In this document: positions 53,001-60,733 of the stretch, piece by piece
Numbering within the stretch: the stretch's first letter is position 1
How the letters are laid out: each line of letters opens with the position of its first letter
Source: Dyadobacter pollutisoli
GTDB lineage: Bacteria > Bacteroidota > Bacteroidia > Cytophagales > Spirosomataceae
Direction of reading: 5' to 3'
Assembly (NCBI RefSeq): GCF_026625565.1
Contig: NZ_CP112998.1
Coordinates: forward strand, 3,102,501 to 3,166,500
Length of the DNA: 64,000 bases
Program-made: the position numbers and the translations under genes
The notes under the pieces: model-generated
What the model saw: only the letters and a program-made list of their open reading frames with translations
Database searches by the model: none
Told to the model about the DNA's origin: nothing

Positions 53001-53215
53001 CCTATCAGAAAAAAATTATCCTCATAGCCGAAGTCTTTTTCCAGAAAGCGTTTGAACTGATCAGGGGCCAGTGCCATACCCGAAGGCGAATTGTCAGCCT
53101 CTCCTATTTTCCATATCGTCTTTTCCTGACCATAGGTCTGCTGGAAAGCCAAAAAGAGTAATAAGAAAGGGGAAAATGCTCTTGCAAAAAAACGGACACC
53201 AACCTGTTGAACCAT
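50045..53215 (-). CDS. GH92 alpha-mannosidase with N-terminal carbohydrate-binding-like domain
   Basis: The 1056-residue exported enzyme has a signal peptide (about 1-29, AFQQTYGQEK). Residues about 30-210 resemble the rhamnogalacturonan-lyase-type beta-sandwich (WKIGEADNSPSGMALAPDQF, PTAGKWMLVVDILETD, NEIVMTTLQGGWLAFDQVKL). The GH92 part runs from about 315 (GYVNTMLGAGHSRWMIAPGP) and includes EYIPVMVAEHEVPL, HHYVEGNAWQLTFFVPQD, which holds a likely catalytic acid, and LGDEDQGQMSAWFVMSTLGL near the end. GH92 enzymes are calcium-dependent exo-alpha-mannosidases that trim host or yeast mannans. A lyase-like leader on GH92 is less common and could give specificity for a mixed polymer. An inverted repeat lies 44 bases upstream. 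Confidence 0.9.
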   Translation of the reverse strand: MVQQVGVRFFARAFSPFLLLFLAFQQTYGQEKTIWKIGEADNSPSGMALAPDQFKRFLEKDFGYEDNFFLIGHSETQKDWPYVLPGPVNGWGGTGGTSGIRSHFLTALFDIKNKPTAGKWMLVVDILETDSLSAPFFKVLVNGKSWEFQLEKGSGFKDPGRFTANPKEQLVKIDIPSDLIKTGVNEIVMTTLQGGWLAFDQVKLEGPAQAVLSAPGKALLRNVESADYELNVDGKLIQPLLIDVTQLRSEPVIEVKVDGKVILTQKIEEGRYTLEAPMPAVTQSVSATFQVYADKQLISSGKIERAKKRLRTPAGYVNTMLGAGHSRWMIAPGPWMPFGMVKLSPDNQNGGWQAGYDPTFESIGTFSHIHEWTMTGLGIFPTSGPLQIKMGSQNNPDEGYRSRIDKSTEKAPLGYYKVNLADNNITAELTATTRGSFQKYTYHESAVGRVMVDLQIPTEYGYRVKNVKIDKVGPQRIEGYSDQLSRNVWSGGIDQQYKVHFVIEFDQPIKNYGVWLNDEVKKETNLAADSAKNAGLYLEFDTEKNKVLQVRSGISYVSIENAALNLKTEISDPFGWDFELVRSNQEKVWNDLLGRVAISSNDKREKERFYTNMYRSLASRNTFSDVDGSWRDADEVVNKFENKDDVALGCDAFWNTFWNLNQFWNLVTPEWSNRWVKSQLAMYDRGGWLAKGPAGMEYIPVMVAEHEVPLIVGAYQMGIRGYDVGKAYEAVRKMQTTPAESIGGGRAGNEDLTTYLQHQYVPYDQGRFSNSLEYSFDDYTVSQFAKALNKKEDYLKFGERGNWWKNVIDPKTGFARMKDAKGNWLADFDPFKSGANHHYVEGNAWQLTFFVPQDVPGLAKTMGESEFVRRLDWGFNESVKWRYNGPNDQYWDYPVVQGNQQSMHFAFLFNWVKKPWLTQKWSRSVVDRYYGHEVSNAYLGDEDQGQMSAWFVMSTLGLFQTDGGTRVDPIYEIGSPMFKKSVINLGEQFGRGKTFTIEAKNTSRKNVYVQNATLNGKPLTNFWFKATDLLKGGSLVLEMGPVPNIKWGIGALPAAE

Positions 53216-53258
53216 TACCTTACGTGATTATTTAGTTTAGAAAATACAAGCCGAAAAG

Positions 53259-53280
53259 TATGTTCGTATGTATGAACATA
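53259..53280. promoter_or_regulatory. 7-bp-arm inverted repeat upstream of GH92
   Basis: The arms TATGTTC and GAACATA are separated by 8 bases (GTATGTAT) and lie 44-65 bases upstream of the GH92 start, where an operator would be expected. The regulator is unknown; LacI/GntR- or HTCS-type binding are all possible. Confidence 0.5.
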
Positions 53281-53313
53281 GAAAAGTATACAAAAACTTC
53301 GGAAACAAAAAAT

Positions 53314-53349
53314 AAAGACGCAATGCTCACGATGAACATTGCGTCTTTT
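53314..53349 (-). terminator. rho-independent terminator after the metallophosphatase gene
   Basis: A 12-base stem (AAAGACGCAATG with CATTGCGTCTTT) encloses a short loop and is followed on the minus strand by TTTATTTTTTG. It stands 19 bases after the stop of the T9SS metallophosphatase, so it separates that transcript from the GH92 gene. Confidence 0.85.
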
Positions 53350-53367
53350 ATCACCCGGAGATCTCAT

Positions 53368-56300
53368 TTATTTCTTTATAATCTTCCAGGTACTTTGCTC
53401 ATTTCCCTCCGTTAATCCCAAAATATAAAGGCCTGCCGGCAAGGCACCTATGTTGATTTCAAACGGTGTGTTCGCCAGCGGTTTCCTATCCCCTCGTTGC
53501 ATTACTTTGCCATTGGTGTGATAAATACGCCATTGCAGCGATCCTCTCCAAAGGTGGTTACTTTTTAACAAAATGAAGTCTGAGGTAGGATTGGGATAGG
53601 CCGTTATGCCGTGAACAGAAAGAGGGTCGAGACCTACCAACAGGTTGACGGTCACAGTCCGGTTTCCCGAAACCAAACCATAACCACAGACATTGCGGAC
53701 GGAATCCAACGAAAACACCGTAGTCTCACGAAGCGCTATCGTCCGTTCCAACACAGCCTGACTTGTATTTCCGCGCAGGGTATCAGTGCCATAGCGTAAG
53801 TAGTAGTAGACTGGCGGAGTACCGGTTAAAGCCACATTTAATTTGATCTCTTCTTTATTATAAATAGCTTCTTTGCTCACAGTAAAATTCCCCGCGGCCA
53901 TTTTTCTAATGGTTATTACATCAGAATTACCCAATGTAAAATCAACATCCGGGTTTAACGCTTTCACCCGAATACGGTACTTATCGCTCTCCGATATTGA
54001 TGTCGGGAGCAGTACGCGAAGAGGGTTAGCAGTACCGGTGCCCAGGACAACCGGCGTACCAAAGTTTCCATTCGGGTCGGACAGCTCAATGGCATATGTC
54101 CGTTGGCTGTTGGGACCTACGACCGAGTACGCAACTGAAATCGAATCCCCGTCGCAAAGTGCCGTTTTGAGAGGTGCGGATGTAAATCCGTTAATCTTGC
54201 CAACTGATAAAATCGGTTCTTTCACTTCCACCTGAACACTACCCGTTGCCTGTCCCACACCGCAGCTATTGGAAACCGAACTGATCGTGTAAGTACCTGT
54301 ACGGCTAGCTTTGACCTGAATTGCTGTTGCTGTCGGAACGGAAGTACCCTTGCTGCTATCAGACAAAACATAATTCCACGGGCCACCTCCTTCAAACTTG
54401 ACGGGTATCGAAAACAGTTCTCCTTTCCAGACAGATATCGTCGGGTTCGGAGTGATCGCTGCTTTGGGGAGTACCTTTACTTTCATTTCTGAACTTTCCA
54501 GCTGATCCATAAATGCGCTCTTGGTGGTAACCTTTATTTTATAATTCCCCTCCTCAATGTTAGATGGAAGTTGTACCACAATGGGGGATTTGGTCCCCTC
54601 AGCCAATGGAATGTCCCCGGAAGGAGCAACCAGCTTAGCCTCATACACCAGCGAAAAGTCTGTTTCATTGCCCAGGGCCGCAAAGTGCACACTTACCGTA
54701 TCACCTGCGCAAACCTCCTGAGATGCCAATGTGGCATTAACCAGTTTGAATTGGTTGGTCCGCGGTGGGGGCGCCGAAGGAAGCGAAGTACTGATCAGCT
54801 GTGCATCAAAAGTAAATGGGTCTTTACTGGCGTCCATTGGATACACCAGCGGCGATATTGGAGTTAAATAGAAACTCACCAGAATATAATTGATACCATA
54901 GCTAAATCCCTTGTTGGTCAAAGTATAGGTTACTTCCTCCCGGCCATTAGCTATATCCGTGCTGGTAGTATTCTCTATGGTAACCTCCTGCCCGTTGATC
55001 AGGATCGATTGTACTTTGGTAGTAAAAGATTTCCGAGTGGCCAGGTTCTTATCCATCACTAACGTAAGCTTGAAATTGGCATAGGTTAATGTGGAGCCAT
55101 TCAATATAAAACTTCGCCTGAACCACAACCTGTCGGCTACAATGAAAACTTTTTCCATCAGCTGATTGGGGAGCTTGTATCCCTCATCAGTGTGACCGAG
55201 TCCTAGTATACCTTTTTGAGGCAGTTCGAACGCTGGGGGAGAAAATGTCCATGACGCTACGCATTGCTCGCTCAACTTCACACTTTTAGTCGCGAAACCT
55301 GCCGACAATGGGTATAGCCACTGTGAACGGTAGGGAATAAGTGTATCATTAGTAACGGTGGGTTTGGGATTGACCACAGTTATATTGAAAGTATCAGCCA
55401 GGTAGCCAGTTTGGTCCCGGACATAAAAAGTGCTGCTGCTATTTGGCCCCAGGCTCAGCTCCCGTATGCCGGATGTAAGAATTTGATTCGGCTGCTGCGA
55501 AGAGTACCAATTATAATCACCGACCCAGGAGGCTTTCAGCTTCACAGCATCTCCGCCATTTTGTACGGTAAGATTTGTTTTTTTATTCACATCCTTCATC
55601 ACCACAAAAGAGTCGGCGATCACGTAGCGGGGTGCCACGTCCGATTCCTTGATGAACTTCACATCCAGCCTGTTTTCTTTGAATACCAACTCTACAGAAC
55701 CACCTTGCTTGTGATAAAAATCGGTGGTATTGTCCCCTGTCAGGTTGTCAAGAGGAGGAACGGAGGTACTGGGATGCTGGACACTTGAATTGGTTGGAAA
55801 ACCTGCATCGTTATCAGTAGGATTATTAACATCGTACCATCCGCGTCCGGCTGATCCGGACATAACATAAGTATAAGCCGTCTCAGTGCTCTTTTTTATG
55901 TATGGACGGGATGCAGGATATCGCCCCAGATTTCCCGATTGGGAAAAGTCGGTGGTCCTGGCCTGGGCCCCACTTTTCCGGATCATCCCGGCCCGCAAGT
56001 ATGCGTGTGAGTGAGATACTATCACAGCATCAACATGGTATTCCGGTTTTTCCAAAATAGGCAACAGCTTTTCCTGAACCCTTTTCATGTCGTACTCGGT
56101 AGGGAAATGCCCAATGGTGGAAAAGGGCGGCAAATGGAAGGTGACGACGGTCCATTTCTTTTTATTGCTCTTTAAATCTTTAACCAACCACTTGACCTGA
56201 GGAAGGGAGTCGATAGGAGTATTATAAGTATCGTCAAGCGCAATTGAATTTTTACTGAAGATATTATACAGATTCTGTACAAATGGTTTTACCCAGTTAT

Positions 56301-57702
56301 CGGCCGTGTTTTGGCTTTCAATGAGCGGTGGGTTCAAAACCACAAAATGTATATCTCCCTGGTTAAAAGAGTAATAACCTTTCTTGTTATACGTAGGCTC
56401 TCCCCCTATTTGAGCACTATCCGGGTAAGCAAACGTAGAGAAACTGGCTGCTGTTTCTTTATGGTAGGCTTTCCTGACATAATAAGTAACACCATCACTG
56501 TGAACGTATTTTGTATCGTAGTCATAGTCGTGATTACCGATGACGGTCCAGGACGGGATATGTGAAAGCAGTTGTTGGTCATTGGGACGGTTGTAAAACT
56601 TAAACAGGGTTGTGTCCAATGCCGTTTGAAGCCCTTCGTAAGGGCTGGTATTTGAGTTATCCCCCAAAAATACCAGACCATCCACATTTGGATTATTCCG
56701 CTCACTCAGATAGGCCAGGTACGCATCGCGCACTTTGTAAGGCCGCGGATTTTTGTAAGTGCCGGCACCGGAATCGCCCAACAGCCAAAAACGCAACGCA
56801 TGACTTGTGTCCGCAGGTGAAGGTAAGGTACGAAAGTAGTTCACCAGGGGATTATATTGCAATTGCCGGAACTCGTTACCGTCATAATAACCGACGTTAT
56901 AATAGTATTTGGTATCGGGATTAAGGTTTTTCAATGTAACGCTGTGCAGCGTATCGTTCTTCGTGGAAGAAGCTTCCTGGTAAATTTCCAGATCGGGATT
57001 GGTGGTGTACCGGACCGTGGCCGTTGTCGCCACATTGGTATACCATTGAACTGTCATCCGATCATGAGAAGCGAGCTGCAGGTAAGGATACCGGAACAGG
57101 GACGGCGTTTGCCCCTCCAATTGAAGATCAAAAAGAATGTCGCTGCTCGTTTGGCCGGTTTGGTGTACTTCCGCAGCAATGAGGTTGTTGCCGTTTTGAA
57201 AAAGTGACGTACTCAGCAATGTATCAATGGTAAGCGAATCCCCGGCCATTCCAGTGTAGGGGTCATTCGGGTTGGCGTTCATATTTTTACGTTTTACCTC
57301 CACGCCATTAACGTAGATCACTATACCATCGTCCAGGTATGCCCGCAAACGAACTTTGCTATAGGCCGCTGTATTGGCTATGCTCACCGTTTTCCGAAAA
57401 TAGAATGCGGGATAGTGCGGAGTCGTATTGTTGGGCCCTTTTTGAAGTAATGTATTGTAAAAATGGCTGCCGAAACCAAAAGGAGCAGTTCCGCTTTTCC
57501 AGGCTGCATCACTAAAACCAGAAGTTTTCCAGGTTGACGCAGGGGCAGTAGCACTTTCGGTAGCATACTTCCAGCTTGATTTATAAGGGACAATGATTTG
57601 CGCATTGACTTCTGAAATATTGAACAGCAGTACGCAAACCATTAGCCTGTGTAACCTGGCAATGGTTGACCAGGCACTGCGAGGTGCGAGCTTAGTTTCC
57701 AT
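53368..57702 (-). CDS. T9SS-exported purple-acid-phosphatase-like metallophosphatase
   Basis: The 1444-residue protein is exported (signal peptide to about 34) and ends in a type A T9SS sorting domain (last 75 residues: AYPNPTSDFILLK, WRIYHTNGKVMQRG, LPAGLYILGLTEG). After a galactose-binding-like domain (about 40-180) comes a PAP-type fibronectin domain (about 205-290: RYPYLQLASHDRMTVQWYT). The phosphatase core (about 305-650) contains LLGDSGAGT, VFLGDNSNT, VIGNHDYDYD, VTFHLPPF and IVSHSHAYLRAG, the five metal-ligand motifs of binuclear phosphoesterases. The C-terminal half has several Ig-like beta-sandwich domains. Extracellular phosphate scavenging from phosphomonoesters is plausible. It is larger than typical PAP enzymes because of the beta-domains. 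Confidence 0.9.
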   Translation of the reverse strand: METKLAPRSAWSTIARLHRLMVCVLLFNISEVNAQIIVPYKSSWKYATESATAPASTWKTSGFSDAAWKSGTAPFGFGSHFYNTLLQKGPNNTTPHYPAFYFRKTVSIANTAAYSKVRLRAYLDDGIVIYVNGVEVKRKNMNANPNDPYTGMAGDSLTIDTLLSTSLFQNGNNLIAAEVHQTGQTSSDILFDLQLEGQTPSLFRYPYLQLASHDRMTVQWYTNVATTATVRYTTNPDLEIYQEASSTKNDTLHSVTLKNLNPDTKYYYNVGYYDGNEFRQLQYNPLVNYFRTLPSPADTSHALRFWLLGDSGAGTYKNPRPYKVRDAYLAYLSERNNPNVDGLVFLGDNSNTSPYEGLQTALDTTLFKFYNRPNDQQLLSHIPSWTVIGNHDYDYDTKYVHSDGVTYYVRKAYHKETAASFSTFAYPDSAQIGGEPTYNKKGYYSFNQGDIHFVVLNPPLIESQNTADNWVKPFVQNLYNIFSKNSIALDDTYNTPIDSLPQVKWLVKDLKSNKKKWTVVTFHLPPFSTIGHFPTEYDMKRVQEKLLPILEKPEYHVDAVIVSHSHAYLRAGMIRKSGAQARTTDFSQSGNLGRYPASRPYIKKSTETAYTYVMSGSAGRGWYDVNNPTDNDAGFPTNSSVQHPSTSVPPLDNLTGDNTTDFYHKQGGSVELVFKENRLDVKFIKESDVAPRYVIADSFVVMKDVNKKTNLTVQNGGDAVKLKASWVGDYNWYSSQQPNQILTSGIRELSLGPNSSSTFYVRDQTGYLADTFNITVVNPKPTVTNDTLIPYRSQWLYPLSAGFATKSVKLSEQCVASWTFSPPAFELPQKGILGLGHTDEGYKLPNQLMEKVFIVADRLWFRRSFILNGSTLTYANFKLTLVMDKNLATRKSFTTKVQSILINGQEVTIENTTSTDIANGREEVTYTLTNKGFSYGINYILVSFYLTPISPLVYPMDASKDPFTFDAQLISTSLPSAPPPRTNQFKLVNATLASQEVCAGDTVSVHFAALGNETDFSLVYEAKLVAPSGDIPLAEGTKSPIVVQLPSNIEEGNYKIKVTTKSAFMDQLESSEMKVKVLPKAAITPNPTISVWKGELFSIPVKFEGGGPWNYVLSDSSKGTSVPTATAIQVKASRTGTYTISSVSNSCGVGQATGSVQVEVKEPILSVGKINGFTSAPLKTALCDGDSISVAYSVVGPNSQRTYAIELSDPNGNFGTPVVLGTGTANPLRVLLPTSISESDKYRIRVKALNPDVDFTLGNSDVITIRKMAAGNFTVSKEAIYNKEEIKLNVALTGTPPVYYYLRYGTDTLRGNTSQAVLERTIALRETTVFSLDSVRNVCGYGLVSGNRTVTVNLLVGLDPLSVHGITAYPNPTSDFILLKSNHLWRGSLQWRIYHTNGKVMQRGDRKPLANTPFEINIGALPAGLYILGLTEGNEQSTWKIIKK

Positions 57703-57786
57703 AACAACACTGAATTAGAGGATTATTGCGTCAATTTACATATTTATTCGGAGAAAAAATATGATAAATATTAGTTTGCGAACTTC

Positions 57787-59226
57787 TTACCTCAACCGAA
57801 ACTGCTGGACAAAGCTGATAATCCTGTCGGGATAAACGCCAAGCCAAATAATGACGACAGCAAGTATGGAAAGGACAACGATACTGATCGCGAAAAAAAG
57901 AGGATGCTTCTCCTTGGGTTCGGGCAAATGATCATTGATTCCCGAAAACATGACCGTAATGACCCGCAAATAGTAATGCAGGCCGATGACGCTGCTACCG
58001 ACCAATACAATGGCCAATAGCCAGAAACCGCTTTGAAGGCTGGTAGCCAGAATGTAGAATTTGCCCGTAAAACCTGCTGTGAGCGGAATTCCTGCCAGCG
58101 AAAGTAATGCAGAACTTAATATACAAGCCAGCACAGGGTGTTTCCAAAACAATGCTTTATACCTGGTCAACTCCTCAGCATCAGATTCTCTTTCGGACAA
58201 AACGGCTACGATCCCAAATGCAGCCAGCGTTGTAGCAAAATAAGCAAGCAGGTAAAAGCTTACCGCCTGCGGGGCCATCGCACTTCCCGGAATAAATGCC
58301 ACCAGTAAATAGCCCAGATGTGCAATGGACGAATAGGCCAGGATCCGCTTGATGTTTGTTTGCCTCAATGCCAACAGGTTACCAACGATCATGGAAGCAA
58401 TCGCAATGCATATCAGCAAAAACACCAGCCCTTCGAACCGGAATCCATCGATAGCTACAAAAAACCGCAACATTACGGCTACAACCCCTCCTTTGGAAGC
58501 TGTGGCAATAAACGCCGTGACCGGTACTGGCGCTCCCTGATATACGTCAGCCGTCCACATATGAAACGGGACCACCGCCAGTTTGAATCCAATGCCGACC
58601 AACATCAAACCTAACCCGATCAGAAATAACGGAGGAATGGTGTTCACATTAGCCAGCGCATCAGCCATATCAGAAAAACCCATACTGCCTGTTTGCAGGT
58701 AAATCAATGCCATGCCGAAAAGCAAAAATGCAGATGAAAATGCAGCCAGGATGAGATATTTGATTCCCGCCTCGATACTATGGTTCCTTTTTCGGAGGTA
58801 GGCAATCAATGCATACAAGCCCACGGTAAGAATTTCCAGTCCCAGAAAAAGAGAGATAAAATGCTCGCTCACGGCCATTACGCACGCTCCCAGCGTACAC
58901 AGGAAAAGCAGCACATAATACTCTCTGGGGCCTTCTTCTTTTTCTTCAAAATAAATATAAGACAGAACATTGACGACCAGCCCTGAAAAAATGATAAGAC
59001 CTATCATAAACGCCCCGAAATCGTCGATCACAAACAATGGATCAACATGATAAGGAAGCGAATCCCGGATGTAAATGAGGGAGGAAAATGAAACAATGAA
59101 TAGTATCAGACTGGCGATCTGAATAATACGGTGGCTAAGTCTGGCGACGATCAGCATCATCACCAGCACGGAAGCTCCGGCGAGCAGCAACAATGGCATT
59201 AGTGCATGGAAATCGTTATCTGACAT
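57787..59226 (-). CDS. nuoN: NADH-quinone oxidoreductase subunit N
   Basis: The ATG at 59226 gives 479 residues and an 11-base overlap with the end of nuoM; the longer frame extends into nuoM and is rejected. This antiporter-like, 14-helix subunit forms one of the proton channels in the membrane arm of complex I. Recognisable parts are SLFLGLEILTVGLYALIAYL (with the key glutamate), KYLILAAFSSAFLLFGMALI, VPFHMWTADVYQGAPVPVTA and RILAYSSIAHLGYLLVAFIP, the second and third carrying the channel lysines. It is the last gene of the nuo operon here and ends 85 bases upstream of the metallophosphatase start on the same strand. Confidence 0.95.
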   Translation of the reverse strand: MSDNDFHALMPLLLLAGASVLVMMLIVARLSHRIIQIASLILFIVSFSSLIYIRDSLPYHVDPLFVIDDFGAFMIGLIIFSGLVVNVLSYIYFEEKEEGPREYYVLLFLCTLGACVMAVSEHFISLFLGLEILTVGLYALIAYLRKRNHSIEAGIKYLILAAFSSAFLLFGMALIYLQTGSMGFSDMADALANVNTIPPLFLIGLGLMLVGIGFKLAVVPFHMWTADVYQGAPVPVTAFIATASKGGVVAVMLRFFVAIDGFRFEGLVFLLICIAIASMIVGNLLALRQTNIKRILAYSSIAHLGYLLVAFIPGSAMAPQAVSFYLLAYFATTLAAFGIVAVLSERESDAEELTRYKALFWKHPVLACILSSALLSLAGIPLTAGFTGKFYILATSLQSGFWLLAIVLVGSSVIGLHYYLRVITVMFSGINDHLPEPKEKHPLFFAISIVVLSILAVVIIWLGVYPDRIISFVQQFRLR

Positions 59227-60733
59227 GGGATTGCTCGTATTTGATGTCACTATCAGGTTGCAACAGCTGTACCAGTCTGACAATGGCCGGCTTAGCAGTA
59301 TTGATCACAGGCTGCGGGTACAAGCCCAGCCACACAATGGACACGGTAAGCGCGGTCATTATGATCATTTCTCTCAATGAAAAATCAGGTACATGTCCTG
59401 TCCCTTTCTCCGGCCCCAGAAATATTTTCTGGACAATGCGCAAAGAATACACCGCCGAAAAGATCAGACCGGAGGCGGCAATCACCGTTACCCAGAAATG
59501 GGCATGGAATACGCCCAGCAAAATCAGGAATTCGGCAATGAAACTCCCCAATCCGGGCAGCCCCAGCGAAGCCATGGCAAACACCATTCCGATCGTGCCC
59601 AGTCGTGGCATCTGCGTCCATAGCCCTCCCATCAGGTCCATATCCCTCGTATGCAGCCGCTCCTTGATCATGCCCGCCAGGATAAACAATGCGCCCGTGC
59701 TGATCGCGTGAGTTACCAGCTGCATCACCACGCCTTGCAAAGCCAGCTCATTGAAGGCGAAAATACCGGTGAGGACAAAACCCATATGGCTGACACTCGT
59801 AAATGCTACCAGTCTTTTCAAATCGGTTTGAGAATAGGCCAGCACTGCGCCATAAATGATTCCTATTACTCCCAATACCATGGCCGGAACGGCTACTTGT
59901 CTTGCAACATCGGGAAACAGCGGAATGACAAACCTCAACATGCCGTATGCACCCGTTTTTAAAAGCAACCCAGCCAGGATCAGACTGCCGGCAGTGGGCG
60001 CTTCGCCGTGTGCGTCGGGCAACCAGGTATGGAATGGAACAATGGGCAGCTTGACGGCAAAAGCGACCATAAAACCCATCATGAGCCAGATTGCAGTCTG
60101 CGAGGGAATAACGGTGCCCATCAATTCAAAGTAATTGAATGTGTAAACGCCCGTATTATTGCCATGAATAAAATAAAGCCCCAGGATCGCCAGGAACATC
60201 AGCAAACCACTCGCCTGTGTAAAAATAAAGAACTTGTATGCAGCATAAACCCTGTTTTCGCTTCCCCAAATCCCGATCAGGAAATACATTGGGATGAGCA
60301 TTACTTCCCAGAAAAAATAGAAAAGGAAGAGGTCCATTGCCATAAAAACCCCGGCCACCCCGGCCAGTATCCAAAGCAGGTTGAAATAATAGAAACCTGT
60401 TCTCGTCTTGATTTCCTCCCATGAACACAACACGGCCAGGATTCCAATGAAGAATGTCAGTATCAGCAATAACAGGCTCAGCCCATCGACGGCCAGGTGA
60501 AAAGTAATGCCAAATGTAGGGATCCAGGTCATTTGATACTGCACAAGCCAGTTTTCGTCGCTATTGACATGCAGGACGTCGTGTTGGTCCAGCCAGAAAA
60601 GCACCAGTACCATCAGTCCGACGAGACAGGAAACCAATGCAATCCAGCGTGGAAAGCTTTTGTTCCATTTACCGGCAAGAAGCGCAATCACACCTCCTGT
60701 CATTAAAATCACGATCAGTAAAACCAGCATCAT
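59216..60733 (-). CDS. nuoM: NADH-quinone oxidoreductase subunit M
   Basis: The ATG at 60733 forms an ATGA overlap with the nuoL stop and gives 505 residues. This antiporter-like subunit is the middle proton-pumping module of complex I. The diagnostic segments are FYFFWEVMLIPMYFLIGIWG with the channel glutamate, AYKFFIFTQASGLLMFLAIL, VPFHTWLPDAHGEAPTAGS and KRLVAFTSVSHMGFVLTGIF with lysines in the proton path. About 14 membrane helices are present. Gene order L-M-N with overlaps is that of a standard nuo operon. Confidence 0.96.
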   Translation of the reverse strand: MMLVLLIVILMTGGVIALLAGKWNKSFPRWIALVSCLVGLMVLVLFWLDQHDVLHVNSDENWLVQYQMTWIPTFGITFHLAVDGLSLLLLILTFFIGILAVLCSWEEIKTRTGFYYFNLLWILAGVAGVFMAMDLFLFYFFWEVMLIPMYFLIGIWGSENRVYAAYKFFIFTQASGLLMFLAILGLYFIHGNNTGVYTFNYFELMGTVIPSQTAIWLMMGFMVAFAVKLPIVPFHTWLPDAHGEAPTAGSLILAGLLLKTGAYGMLRFVIPLFPDVARQVAVPAMVLGVIGIIYGAVLAYSQTDLKRLVAFTSVSHMGFVLTGIFAFNELALQGVVMQLVTHAISTGALFILAGMIKERLHTRDMDLMGGLWTQMPRLGTIGMVFAMASLGLPGLGSFIAEFLILLGVFHAHFWVTVIAASGLIFSAVYSLRIVQKIFLGPEKGTGHVPDFSLREMIIMTALTVSIVWLGLYPQPVINTAKPAIVRLVQLLQPDSDIKYEQSHVR

